In this document: in pieces, positions 16,185 to 24,214 of the stretch | How positions within the stretch are numbered: position 1 is the stretch's first letter | Layout: the number at the start of each line of letters is the position of its first letter | DNA from: Flavobacteriales bacterium | GTDB lineage: Bacteria > Bacteroidota > Bacteroidia > Flavobacteriales_F > PHOS-HE28 | Direction of reading: 5' to 3' | Assembly (NCBI GenBank): GCA_019638075.1 | Contig: JAHBUM010000004.1 | Span: 1 to 41,120 of the forward strand | DNA length: 41,120 nt | Translations under genes and position numbers: made by a program | Notes under the pieces: model-generated | The model's input: only the letters and a program-made list of their open reading frames with translations | The model's database searches: none | What the model was told of the DNA's origin: nothing

Positions 16185-18851
16185 TCAGCGCGCCTCTTTC
16201 TTCAGGTAGGCGTAGGTGGCCTCCTGCGCGCGGGTCTGCGGGTCGCGCCGGGCGGCATCGCGGTAGGGATTGGTCTGTAGCATATCGATGTGCCGCGCCT
16301 TCACCCGATCGCGCCACTGGATCTCCATCAGTTCCAGCACCATGGCACGCAGTCCCGCGTCGTTCACCGGGAAGGCCACTTCGATGCGCCGGTCGAGGTT
16401 GCGCCCCATCCAATCGGCGGAGGAAAGCATAACCGTGGGTTTGCCACCGTTCACGAAGGCGTACACGCGTGTGTGCTCGAGGAAACGGTCCACGATGCTG
16501 ATGGCCTCGATGTTCGCACTGAGACCTTCGATGCCGGGCACCAAGCAGCAGATGCCACGGATGATGAGCCGCACCTGCACACCGGCATTGCTCGCATCGT
16601 ACAACTTGCGGATCAGCGCCCGGTCCTCAAGGCTGTTCAGCTTCAACAGGATGCCCGACTGACGGCCCGAGCGGGCGTTCTCGATCTCCTTGTCGATCAT
16701 CGCTTCGAGGCTGCCGCGCAGGCTCAGCGGGGCCATCAACAGCTGCGACAGTGCGGGCCGGTGCCTGCGGTCGGCAAGGTGCTGGAACACCTCGGCCACT
16801 TCGCGGGTGATCGCGGGCTGTGCCGTAAGCAGCGCCATGTCCGTGTATATCGTGGAGGTGCGCTCGTTGAAGTTGCCCGTTCCGAGGTAGGCATAGCGCA
16901 CCGTGCGGCCCTTCTCACGGCGCTCCACCAGACACAGCTTGCAATGCACCTTCAGGTTCTCGTAGCTGTACAGCACGCGGGCACCGGCCTTTTCCAACGT
17001 ATCGCCCCAGTACAGGTTGCTGCGCTCATCGAACCGCGCCTGCACTTCCACGAACACCGTCACGCGCTTGCCGCGTTGCAGGGCATCCAGCAGCGCCTTG
17101 CACACCTCCGATCCATCGGCCACACGGTACAGGGTGATGGCGATGTGCTTCACGTGCGGATCGCGCGCGGCCTGTTGCAACCAGCGGACCACGTTGCCGA
17201 AATCGTGGTAGGGGAAATGCCAGAGCACATCCCTCCGCTTCAATGCCTGGAAGGTGGCGGCACCATTGCGGGTGGCGGCATCGGGCACGGGGCGCAGTGC
17301 GGGGTCACGCAGTTCGCGGTATCCCTTCAGTGGTACTTTCAGGAGGTCGCTGAAATTGTGGTAACGCCCGCCGGCCACGATGTCCTGCTTGGAAAGGCCC
17401 AGCAGGTTGCGCAGCGCGCGCAGGGTCGGGCGCGGCATGTCGCCGTCGTACAGGAAGCGCGAGGGAACGCCCATGCTGCGCTTCCGCAGGCTTTTGCGCA
17501 CCTTCTCCTTCACGTTGCCCACATACTCCTCGTCCAGGTGCAGTTCCGCGTCGCGGGATAGTTTGATCGAATGGCAGGCCGTGAGCTTGAACCCCGTGAA
17601 CAATCCGCCAAGGCACAGGCGCATCGCATCGTCCAGGTACATCAGCTCGGTGCGCTTTCCACTGGATGGAAGCACGATGAAGCGCCCCAGCTCGTCGCTC
17701 GGGATGTTCACCAGCACAAGGCGTTCCTTGGACCCGTTCTTCGGCTTGAGGCGGCACGCGAAGTAGAGCCTGCGGTCCTCGATGAACGGCGCGTTGCCTG
17801 CGCGAACGGTGGCCGTGTGCAGCAGCGGCGCCACATGCCGGGTGAAGTGGTCGCGGACGAACTCCTCCTGCCTGCGCGAGAGCTTCTGCGGGGTGAGGAA
17901 GTGGATGCCTTTGCGCGCCAGTGCGGGAAGCAGCTCTTCGCGGTAGAGCTCGCCGAAACGTTCCTGCTGCGCCAATGCCTTGCGGTTGATGCGGTCCACG
18001 CGCTTCTCGGGCGTCACCTCCAATGCGGCGCGGTCCACCTTCTTCAGTCCGGCAAGGCTGCGCAGGGAGGCCACACGCACGCGGTAGAACTCGTCGAGGT
18101 TGCTGGAGTAGATGGCGAGGAACTTCAGCCGTTCCAGCAAGGGCACGGTGCGGTCCATCGCCTCTTGGAGCACGCGGTCGTTGAAGGAGAGCCAGCTGAG
18201 GTCACGGTCGAAGTAGCGGTCCTGCGGCCGTGGGAGCGGATCGCGCCGGTCCTTCGGCATGCGCGACCGTTCGTGCAGCACACGCAGGTTGAGGGCTTTC
18301 TGCTTGCCGTAACGGGCCTGTGCAGCCTTGGTGTGGAAGCGGTGCTGTTCGAGGTAGGCCACGTTCTCCGCCAGCCATTCCGCCGCGCCGATCTTCTTCC
18401 GCCGGACGATCTCCAGCTCCTTCTTCAGCAATTCGCTCTTCTCGATGAAGTCCGCCTGGCCGGCCTTCGCCGAGTCGGCATCGCGCAGCACCTGTTGAAG
18501 GAGGTTGCGAGGCCGGGACCCGAAGCGCGTGCTCAGGATGGTGGCGGCTACACGCACGGCATCGCGTTCGGTCACACCGATGCGCCGCAGGAAGGCCGTC
18601 GCAAGCTTCGCACTTTCCTCCTCGTGGCCCTGGTACACCTTGGCGTAGCCCGTATCATGGAACAGCGCGGCCACCTCCACCAGCGCGAGGTCCGCCACGG
18701 AAAGCCCCATGGCCTGTGCGAGGGCGGTTGCCGTCCGCGCCACGCCCAGCGTATGCTCCAGGTCGTGGAAGTGCATGGTGCGCTGCATGTGTGCGGCGAA
18801 CCATCTGCGTACATGGAGCCTGCAACGCTCCAGTTGGGCCTCGGTGATCAT
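16185..18851 (-). CDS. ppk1: HD-domain / polyphosphate kinase 1 fusion protein
   Basis: Single chain of 888 residues. Residues 1-~200 form an HD phosphohydrolase domain with metal ligands His33, His65-Asp66 (LFHDTGY) and Asp124 (LRDADSA). Residues ~205-888 form a complete PPK1, which reversibly polymerises ATP gamma-phosphate into polyphosphate. It opens with YFDRDLSWLSFNDRVLQEA and keeps both catalytic histidines, His636 (KVHCKL) and His793 (LEHTRVY). Their spacing of 157 equals that between His435 and His592 of E. coli PPK. I prefer the ATG at 18851 (MITEAQLER) over 18926 because a minus-strand TACCTTCG box at 18887-18894 lies between them. The gene is transcribed divergently from the SiaB-like gene. 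PPK1 enzymes normally lack an HD module; the HD part resembles stand-alone Bacteroidota HD proteins. The HD substrate is unknown. Confidence 0.93.
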   Translation of the reverse strand: MITEAQLERCRLHVRRWFAAHMQRTMHFHDLEHTLGVARTATALAQAMGLSVADLALVEVAALFHDTGYAKVYQGHEEESAKLATAFLRRIGVTERDAVRVAATILSTRFGSRPRNLLQQVLRDADSAKAGQADFIEKSELLKKELEIVRRKKIGAAEWLAENVAYLEQHRFHTKAAQARYGKQKALNLRVLHERSRMPKDRRDPLPRPQDRYFDRDLSWLSFNDRVLQEAMDRTVPLLERLKFLAIYSSNLDEFYRVRVASLRSLAGLKKVDRAALEVTPEKRVDRINRKALAQQERFGELYREELLPALARKGIHFLTPQKLSRRQEEFVRDHFTRHVAPLLHTATVRAGNAPFIEDRRLYFACRLKPKNGSKERLVLVNIPSDELGRFIVLPSSGKRTELMYLDDAMRLCLGGLFTGFKLTACHSIKLSRDAELHLDEEYVGNVKEKVRKSLRKRSMGVPSRFLYDGDMPRPTLRALRNLLGLSKQDIVAGGRYHNFSDLLKVPLKGYRELRDPALRPVPDAATRNGAATFQALKRRDVLWHFPYHDFGNVVRWLQQAARDPHVKHIAITLYRVADGSEVCKALLDALQRGKRVTVFVEVQARFDERSNLYWGDTLEKAGARVLYSYENLKVHCKLCLVERREKGRTVRYAYLGTGNFNERTSTIYTDMALLTAQPAITREVAEVFQHLADRRHRPALSQLLMAPLSLRGSLEAMIDKEIENARSGRQSGILLKLNSLEDRALIRKLYDASNAGVQVRLIIRGICCLVPGIEGLSANIEAISIVDRFLEHTRVYAFVNGGKPTVMLSSADWMGRNLDRRIEVAFPVNDAGLRAMVLELMEIQWRDRVKARHIDMLQTNPYRDAARRDPQTRAQEATYAYLKKEAR

Positions 18852-18886
18852 GCGGTCGCCGCCGGTGATGCGGCGCTGAACGGCAA

Positions 18887-18894
18887 CGAAGGTA
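18887..18894 (-). promoter_or_regulatory. Putative -7 box TACCTTCG for HD-PPK
   Basis: Read on the minus strand, TACCTTCG lies 35 nt before the ATG at 18851. Its position decides between that start and the upstream ATG at 18926. Confidence 0.55.
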
Positions 18895-18934
18895 GAAGCG
18901 AGGGTGCCGATGGCCTCCGGTGGCATCGCCCGGC

Positions 18935-18942
18935 TATATTTG
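18935..18942 (+). promoter_or_regulatory. Putative -7 box TATATTTG for the SiaB-like gene
   Basis: Exact match to TAnnTTTG, 19 nt before the ATG at 18962. With the opposite-facing box at 18887 it makes a divergent promoter region between HD-PPK and the SiaB-like gene. Confidence 0.6.
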
Positions 18943-18961
18943 ACCGGACCACTGCCTGCGG

Positions 18962-20023
18962 ATGGATCACGCCCAAGCCCTTGCGCTCTATGCGAGCTTC
19001 GCTGGCGACCGGCTTACGTTCCTGTACAGCGGCAGTTTCCACGACGAGCATACCGCACGGCTGATCGCGTTGCAGGAGGAGTTCCTGGAGCGGGAGGGCG
19101 CTCCACGCGCGCTCCGTGGGAAGCTGGCCTTCGCGATGGTGGAGGCCTATCAGAACATCGTACGGCACCGGGTTAAGGATCCCGCGCTGATGAACGGTGC
19201 GGGCCGCAGCCTCTTCCTGCTACGCAGCTCACCGGAGGCGCATGAGGTGACCGCCATGAACGCGGTGGATGCCGCTGATGAGCAGAAGCTGCGCGCCACC
19301 TTGGAGCGCCTGTCCGGCATGGACCTGCACCAGATGAAACAGGTCTTCCTGCGGGGGTTGCAGGATGAAGCACGCTCCCATCGCGGGGGTGCGGGCCTCG
19401 GGCTCATCGAGATGGCCCGCCGCTCGGGGAACCCGTTGGGGCACACCTTCACGCCGGTGGGCACGGGCCATGCGCTCTTCACCCTGCAGGTGCTGGTGGG
19501 CGGTTCCGGCGTGCGGCGCAGCGAGGATGCCAGCCTGCGCAGTGTGCATCGCATCGTGGTGGAGAACGGCATCACCCTCCTCTGCCGGGGCGATCTGCCC
19601 GCCGTGATGCAGGAGAACCTGCTGCGCATGATCGAACGCGACCTGGACGATGACCAGGCGCGCGCCGGGCGCGCCAAGCATGCCTTCCTGCTGCTGATGG
19701 GTGCCATCGAAGCCATGGACATCGCCGGTGAAGGGCCGATGGTGGCGGTGGCGATGCAGGAAGGCCGCACCACGGTGACGGTAGCCACGCCGTTGACCAC
19801 GAAGGGGGCGGAACGCGCGCAACAGGCGGTGGACATGGTGAACGCGATGGATCCGCCCGCGTTGCAGCGCCGCTACCGCGACATCCTGCTGGGTCGCGGC
19901 GAGGCGGCCAGCGGCCTGGACCTCGGACTGATCGACCTTGCCCGCCGAAGCACCGGCCCGCTTCGTTCCCATGGCGACACGTGGCGTGATGCGCCGTTCG
20001 CCGTGCTGGAAGTGGACGTTTAA
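18962..20023 (+). CDS. Tandem SiaB-like (DUF6272) protein kinase-family protein
   Basis: Protein of 353 residues built from two SiaB-like halves. The first (about 1-185) carries GHKL-type features: an N-box-like helix (FAMVEAYQNIVRHR) and a glycine segment (GGAGLGLIEMARRS). SiaB proteins are kinases of STAS-domain anti-sigma-antagonist-like partners in the SiaABC system. The second half (about 195-353) repeats the fold outline (LLLMGAIEAMDI, GLDLGLIDLARRS) but lacks the Asn of the N-box and one glycine, so it is probably non-catalytic. No SiaA or SiaC partner is visible nearby. The gene faces away from HD-PPK with a short shared promoter region, suggesting possible co-regulation. Family assignment is by motif and general resemblance only. 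Confidence 0.78.
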   Translation: MDHAQALALYASFAGDRLTFLYSGSFHDEHTARLIALQEEFLEREGAPRALRGKLAFAMVEAYQNIVRHRVKDPALMNGAGRSLFLLRSSPEAHEVTAMNAVDAADEQKLRATLERLSGMDLHQMKQVFLRGLQDEARSHRGGAGLGLIEMARRSGNPLGHTFTPVGTGHALFTLQVLVGGSGVRRSEDASLRSVHRIVVENGITLLCRGDLPAVMQENLLRMIERDLDDDQARAGRAKHAFLLLMGAIEAMDIAGEGPMVAVAMQEGRTTVTVATPLTTKGAERAQQAVDMVNAMDPPALQRRYRDILLGRGEAASGLDLGLIDLARRSTGPLRSHGDTWRDAPFAVLEVDV

Positions 20024-20111
20024 CGATCCTTATGCGCCGTTGCCTGGAGATCCGGGTCACACACGTACGGATCGGCATGCTTGTGGAGTTATCCCGGCAG
20101 ACCCTCACTCC

Positions 20112-20246
20112 ATGGCTTCCCTCCTCTTCAACGCGATGACCGGCCTGCGCAGGTTCCAGCACTGGTTCGACAGCCGCTTCGGCTGGTTCTTCACCAACGG
20201 GATGAAGGCCCGCGATGACGGGCGCGCGAACAGCGTCAGAGCTTGA
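20112..20246 (+). CDS. Candidate 44-residue small protein
   Basis: Open frame starting MASLLFNAMTGLRRFQ in the gap between two convergent genes, overlapping the end of the aldehyde dehydrogenase by 11 bases. The middle is aromatic and amphipathic (HWFDSRFGWFFTNGMKA), followed by a charged tail. I recall similar short RFGWFFTNG-type proteins in Bacteroidota but cannot confirm it. Codon choice looks like that of the neighbours. No promoter box was found, so it may be read from the SiaB-like transcript, 88 bases upstream. Function unknown. Confidence 0.5.
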   Translation: MASLLFNAMTGLRRFQHWFDSRFGWFFTNGMKARDDGRANSVRA

Positions 20247-21678
20247 TGCACACGTTCTTCGCCTCGGTGAAGAACCGCAGCGCGTCCACGCCGCCTTCGC
20301 GCCCCACGCCGCTCTGCTTCACACCGCCGAACGGTGTGCGCAGGTCGCGCACCATCCAGCAGTTCACCCACACGATGCCCGCCTGCAACGCGCGCGCCAC
20401 CCGGTGCGTTCGCTGCACATCGCGGGTCCACACCACGCTGGCGAGCCCATAGGAGGTGGCGTTCGCGAGTGCCAGCGCATCGGCCTCGGTGTCGAACGGT
20501 TGCAGCGTCACCACAGGGCCGAAGATCTCCTCCTGGTTCGTGCGGCATTGCGGGCCCAGCCCCTCGATCACTGTGGGCGCGATGTACCAACCGTCCTTCA
20601 ATGCGCCATCGAGCATCACCCGCTCGCCGCCGCATAGCACCGTGCCACCTTCGCTCCGCGCAAGCTCGATGCAGCCCAGCACCTTCTCCATGTGCCCGTG
20701 GCTCACCACGGCGCCGAGGTCGCTTTCCGCAGCGTTCGGATCCCCCACGCGCAGGGCTTTCACGCGCTCCACGAAGGCATCGCGGAAGCGGGTGTGGATC
20801 GAACGTTCAACAAGGATGCGCGAACCGCACAGGCAGATCTGGCCCTGATTGGTGAAGCTGCTGCGCACCGTTGTGTCCAGCATCTCCTCGAAGTCGCAGT
20901 CTGCGAACACGAGCACGGGGTTCTTGCCGCCCAGCTCCAGGCTCAGCTTCTTGAACATGGGTGCCGCCACCCGCGCGATCTCCGCGCCGGTGCGCGTTCC
21001 CCCGGTGAAGGAGATCGCCGGGATGCATGGGTGCGCGGTGATGGCGGCGCCCACCTTCGGCCCCAGCCCGTGTACGATGTTGAGCACGCCGGGTGGGATA
21101 CCCGCCGCCTTGCACAGCCTGCTCATGCGGAAGGCGGTGAGCGGCGTTACCTCGCTGGGCTTGGCCACCACACAATTCCCGGCGGCCAATGCAGGCGCGA
21201 TCTTCCACGTGAAGAGGTACAACGGCAGGTTCCACGGGCTGATGCAGCCGACCACGCCGATCGGCTGCCGGTCGGTGTAGTTCACGGCCACATCGTCCAT
21301 CAGGTGTGCTTCACTGGGAAAGTGCAGGATGGCCGTGGCGAAGAAGCGGAGGTTGGCGATGGCGCGGGGGATGTCCACCCGGCGTGCGAGCGCGAGGGGC
21401 TTGCCGTTGTCGCGCGATTCATCCTGCGCAAAACCCTCCAGATCATCCTCGATCAACTGGGCCAGCCTGAGCATTGCGGCACTGCGCCCTTCACGGCCAA
21501 GCGCGTTCCATGCGGGGAAGGCACGGTGCGCGGCTTCCGTGGCCGCATGTACGTCGCGATCGTCCGAATCGGGCAATTGGGCGTAGACCTGTCCCGTGGC
21601 CGGGGCATATACATCGAGCGATGTACCGCCAACAGCGGAGCGCAGTTCACCATCGATCAGGTTGAGGAGCTGTTCCAT
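20236..21678 (-). CDS. NAD-dependent aldehyde dehydrogenase (2-aminomuconic/2-hydroxymuconic semialdehyde type)
   Basis: Cytosolic aldehyde dehydrogenase of 480 residues that oxidises an aldehyde to the acid with NAD(P)+. The catalytic set is complete: Asn150 (SPWNLP), Glu248 (LELGGKNP) and nucleophile Cys282 (NQGQICLCG). The C-terminal block NCWMVRDLRTPFGGVKQSG resembles the ALDH8/AmnC group acting on muconic semialdehydes in tryptophan/kynurenine or aromatic breakdown; exact substrate is inference, and no other pathway genes are in the window. The start at 21678 (MEQLLNLIDGEL) is supported by a minus-strand TACCTTTC box only 7 nt upstream; the open frame reaching 21813 is unlikely. It is convergent with the SiaB-like gene and divergent from the two-component operon. 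Confidence 0.92.
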   Translation of the reverse strand: MEQLLNLIDGELRSAVGGTSLDVYAPATGQVYAQLPDSDDRDVHAATEAAHRAFPAWNALGREGRSAAMLRLAQLIEDDLEGFAQDESRDNGKPLALARRVDIPRAIANLRFFATAILHFPSEAHLMDDVAVNYTDRQPIGVVGCISPWNLPLYLFTWKIAPALAAGNCVVAKPSEVTPLTAFRMSRLCKAAGIPPGVLNIVHGLGPKVGAAITAHPCIPAISFTGGTRTGAEIARVAAPMFKKLSLELGGKNPVLVFADCDFEEMLDTTVRSSFTNQGQICLCGSRILVERSIHTRFRDAFVERVKALRVGDPNAAESDLGAVVSHGHMEKVLGCIELARSEGGTVLCGGERVMLDGALKDGWYIAPTVIEGLGPQCRTNQEEIFGPVVTLQPFDTEADALALANATSYGLASVVWTRDVQRTHRVARALQAGIVWVNCWMVRDLRTPFGGVKQSGVGREGGVDALRFFTEAKNVCIKL

Positions 21679-21685
21679 AGGTGCC

Positions 21686-21693
21686 GAAAGGTA
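21686..21693 (-). promoter_or_regulatory. Putative -7 box TACCTTTC for aldehyde dehydrogenase
   Basis: On the minus strand TACCTTTC is followed by G and lies 7 nt before the ATG at 21678, implying an almost leaderless mRNA. Confidence 0.45.
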
Positions 21694-21727
21694 GCCGCAT
21701 GACGGCCGTGGTGGGCGGGTATGAAAG

Positions 21728-21761
21728 TCGGAAGGCCCGCACCGTCGTGCGAGCCTTCCGA
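21728..21761. other. Strong hairpin in a divergent intergenic region
   Basis: TCGGAAGGC (21728-21736) pairs with GCCTTCCGA (21753-21761), and inside it CGCAC (21738-21742) pairs with GTGCG (21747-21751) around a 4-nt loop, with a single C/A mismatch between the two stems. Both flanking genes point away from it, so it cannot be their terminator. It could belong to a small RNA or a 5' leader; no clear T-tract follows on either strand. Confidence 0.7.
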
Positions 21762-21840
21762 TCCCTTGTTGCCTTGTCCGTGAACCCAAACCACTGTTCC
21801 ACTGACGATACAAACGTATCCCCTCCCATGAGCGGCTGTT

Positions 21841-21876
21841 GTTAAGCCTCTGCGAACGAACGTTAAAGAGGGTTAA
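21841..21876 (+). promoter_or_regulatory. Three GTTAA boxes, probable response-regulator site
   Basis: GTTAA occurs at 21841-21845, 21862-21866 and 21872-21876, i.e. 21 and 10 bp apart, on the same face of the helix. Tandem 5-mers with 5-nt spacers are typical of OmpR-family regulator sites. The boxes lie just upstream of the -7 box of the kinase/OmpR-regulator operon, so autoregulation is the natural reading (inference). Confidence 0.5.
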
Positions 21877-21902
21877 GCCCCGCGTATCCGGGTGGCGTGC
21901 GG

Positions 21903-21910
21903 TAGTTTCG
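21903..21910 (+). promoter_or_regulatory. Putative -7 box TAGTTTCG
   Basis: TAGTTTCG lies 4 nt before the GTG start at 21915, implying a leaderless or near-leaderless transcript for the sensor kinase. Confidence 0.45.
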
Positions 21911-21914
21911 GTGC

Positions 21915-23441
21915 GTGGAAAAGCACCGCATCACCGCGCTCCTGGTGGCGATCAGCCTGGCGCTGTCCGGCCTCATCGGCATCCAGGTGAAGTGGATGCG
22001 CGACAGCCTGGCCCTGCGTGAGGCGCAGTTCGACCGCAGTGTGGACCATGCGCTCTTCACCGTGAGCGACCGGCTGGAACAGATGGAGAAGATGCGCGAC
22101 CTGCGGCGCCACAAGGCCGGCCGGCGGCTGTTGCGCAAGCTGGATGCGATGCGCCGCACGCGCGATGAGAAGGTGGGGATGCGCGACGATGCCATGCCGG
22201 TAGCTGCGGAGGTGGAACCCATCGCCGATGGCACCCTTCAGCCGGATACGCAGGAGCATTGGATGAAGGAGGACACCGGCTGGCACGCGGAGGAGGAGGC
22301 GCACGAAGCCTTGATCACCGACATGGTGCGGGGCATCCTCGCCGACGAGCTGGCGCGCGACATCCGCGAACGCATCGAAGCCCCCACATTGGACTCCCTG
22401 CTCAACGTGGAGCTGCGGAGCAACGGCGTGCAGGGGGCTTTCTCCTACGGCATCTTCACGGCGGAAGGCGATCAGGTGGAACTGGGGCAGGACCGGCGGC
22501 TGGATGCCACGACCGGCGGCGGCAACGTGTACCGCGAGCGCCTCTTCCGGCACGACCTGGCAGGGCCGGTGTACTACCTGCACGTGCAGGTACCGGGCCA
22601 TCGCGGGCTGCTCTGGCGCGACATGCTGCCGCTGCTGCTCACCAGCGCGCTCTTCATGGCCATCATCGTGGTGGCGTTCTTCTTCACCATCCGCACCATC
22701 TTCCGCCAGAAGCGCATCGGCGAGATCCGCAACGACCTCGTGAACAACCTCACCCACGAGCTGAAGACACCCATCAGCACCATCGGCCTGGCCTGCGAGG
22801 CGCTCGCCGATCCCAGCATGCCGAAGACCGAGCAGCAGGTGCGCACCTTCACGGCCATGATCCGCGATGAGAACAAACGGCTCGGCTCGTTGGTGGAGAA
22901 CGTGCTGCAGAGCGCCGTGCTCGAGAGCGGCCACATGGTGCTGAAGCGCGTGGACCTCGACGTGCATGCGCTGATCCAGGACGTGGTGCGCAGCAGCGGC
23001 ATGCAGGTGTCGCGCCGCAACGGCCTCATCCACCTTGACCTGAAGGCGGAGATCCACCACGTGAGCGGCGACCGCATCCACCTCACCAACCTGCTCTACA
23101 ACCTGATCGACAATGCGGTGAAGTACACCGAGCAGGAGCCGCGCATCCGCATCGCCACGGTGAGCAATGACGAAGGCATCACGGTGAGCGTCACCGACAA
23201 CGGCATCGGCATCTCACCTTCGGAGCAGCGCAAGATCTTCGACCGGCTGTACCGCGTGCCCACCGGCAACATCCACAATGCGAAGGGCTTCGGCCTTGGC
23301 CTAAGCTACGTGCGCACCGTGGTGGAGCGCCATGGCGGCCGCATCAGGCTGGAGAGCGCGCCCGGCCGTGGCAGTACATTCCATATCTTCATCCCGTTCG
23401 AACATGTCAGCATCCCACAAGCTGTTAGTGGTAGAGGATGA
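21915..23441 (+). CDS. Sensor histidine kinase (HisKA/HATPase), RprX-like
   Basis: Inner-membrane sensor kinase of 508 residues starting at GTG 21915. A first membrane helix (ALLVAISLALSGLIGI) is followed by a mostly helical, charged periplasmic region to about residue 235. A second helix (LLLTSALFMAIIVVAFFF) leads to the HisKA domain with phospho-acceptor His281 (NLTHELKTP). The HATPase domain has N-box LLYNLIDNAVKYT, G1 VTDNGIGIS and G2 GFGLGLSYV. Its 3' end overlaps the regulator gene by 38 bases in another frame, so the pair forms a tightly coupled operon. The architecture matches the RprX-type kinases of Bacteroidota; the signal is unknown. Confidence 0.93.
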   Translation: MEKHRITALLVAISLALSGLIGIQVKWMRDSLALREAQFDRSVDHALFTVSDRLEQMEKMRDLRRHKAGRRLLRKLDAMRRTRDEKVGMRDDAMPVAAEVEPIADGTLQPDTQEHWMKEDTGWHAEEEAHEALITDMVRGILADELARDIRERIEAPTLDSLLNVELRSNGVQGAFSYGIFTAEGDQVELGQDRRLDATTGGGNVYRERLFRHDLAGPVYYLHVQVPGHRGLLWRDMLPLLLTSALFMAIIVVAFFFTIRTIFRQKRIGEIRNDLVNNLTHELKTPISTIGLACEALADPSMPKTEQQVRTFTAMIRDENKRLGSLVENVLQSAVLESGHMVLKRVDLDVHALIQDVVRSSGMQVSRRNGLIHLDLKAEIHHVSGDRIHLTNLLYNLIDNAVKYTEQEPRIRIATVSNDEGITVSVTDNGIGISPSEQRKIFDRLYRVPTGNIHNAKGFGLGLSYVRTVVERHGGRIRLESAPGRGSTFHIFIPFEHVSIPQAVSGRG

Positions 23442-24117
23442 CCAGAACCTGGGCGCCCTGTTGGTGGAGTACTTGCGCGCCAAGGGCTACGAGGCGGACC
23501 TGCGCAGCGATGGCCAGCTCGGCAAGGCCGCGTACGACCAGGGCGGCTACGACCTGCTCATCCTCGATGTGATGATGCCGCTGAAGGATGGCTTCACACT
23601 GGCCCGCGAGATCCGCCAGCATGATACCACCACGCCCATCATGTTCCTGTCGGCGAAAGCCATGAAGCAGGACACGATCCAAGGGTTCCAGAGCGGCGCC
23701 GACGATTACATGACCAAGCCGTTCAGCATGGAGGAGCTCCTGCTGCGGGTGAGCGCCGTGCTGCGCCGCTCGAAAGGCGTGGAGCCGAAGGCACCCGAAC
23801 CGGAGGAATACGCGATCGGCGCCACCGATTTCCAGCCGCGCAGGCAGCTGCTGCGCACACCCTTGGGCGAGCGCAAGCTCACCACCAAGGAGAACGAGCT
23901 GCTGCGCCTGCTGTGCATGAACCGCAACGAAGTGCTCGACCGCTCGGCCGCACTGATCGCCGTGTGGGGCGATGACAGCTACTTCAACGGCCGCAGCATG
24001 GACGTGTACATCGCCAAGCTGCGGAAGTACCTGCGCGATGACCCCTCGGTGGAGATCATCAACGTGCATGGCAAGGGGTTCCGGCTGCTTGCTGAGGCGA
24101 GGGCGGAGGGGGAGTAG
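23404..24117 (+). CDS. OmpR-family response regulator, RprY-like
   Basis: Response regulator of 237 residues. The receiver has the acidic pair in VEDDQ, phospho-acceptor Asp55 (LILDVMMP) and Lys105 (MTKPF). The C-terminal winged-helix DNA-binding domain (about 135-233) has KLTTKENELLRLL at its start and SMDVYIAKLRKYL in the recognition region. The ATG at 23404 (MSASHKLLVVEDD) lies inside the kinase gene. The cognate kinase is immediately upstream, and GTTAA boxes in front of the operon are candidate targets. It resembles RprY of Bacteroidota. Confidence 0.94.
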   Translation: MSASHKLLVVEDDQNLGALLVEYLRAKGYEADLRSDGQLGKAAYDQGGYDLLILDVMMPLKDGFTLAREIRQHDTTTPIMFLSAKAMKQDTIQGFQSGADDYMTKPFSMEELLLRVSAVLRRSKGVEPKAPEPEEYAIGATDFQPRRQLLRTPLGERKLTTKENELLRLLCMNRNEVLDRSAALIAVWGDDSYFNGRSMDVYIAKLRKYLRDDPSVEIINVHGKGFRLLAEARAEGE

Positions 24118-24214
24118 GGGCTGTTCGGAGGGAGCGCCCTGTGGCGGTATGGAGGCTTAACATTACCGGACCAATAGAAAAGCCCTGGACATCGCACTGA
24201 AGGAGCTGGACCTG

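Noticed and set aside
18852-18926. Upstream start for HD-PPK
   Set aside because: A -7 box on the minus strand at 18887-18894 lies inside the extension, and the HD domain is complete without it.
17571-19064. Plus-strand open frame opposite the HD-PPK gene
   Set aside because: No motif, and it conflicts with the clear catalytic residues on the minus strand.
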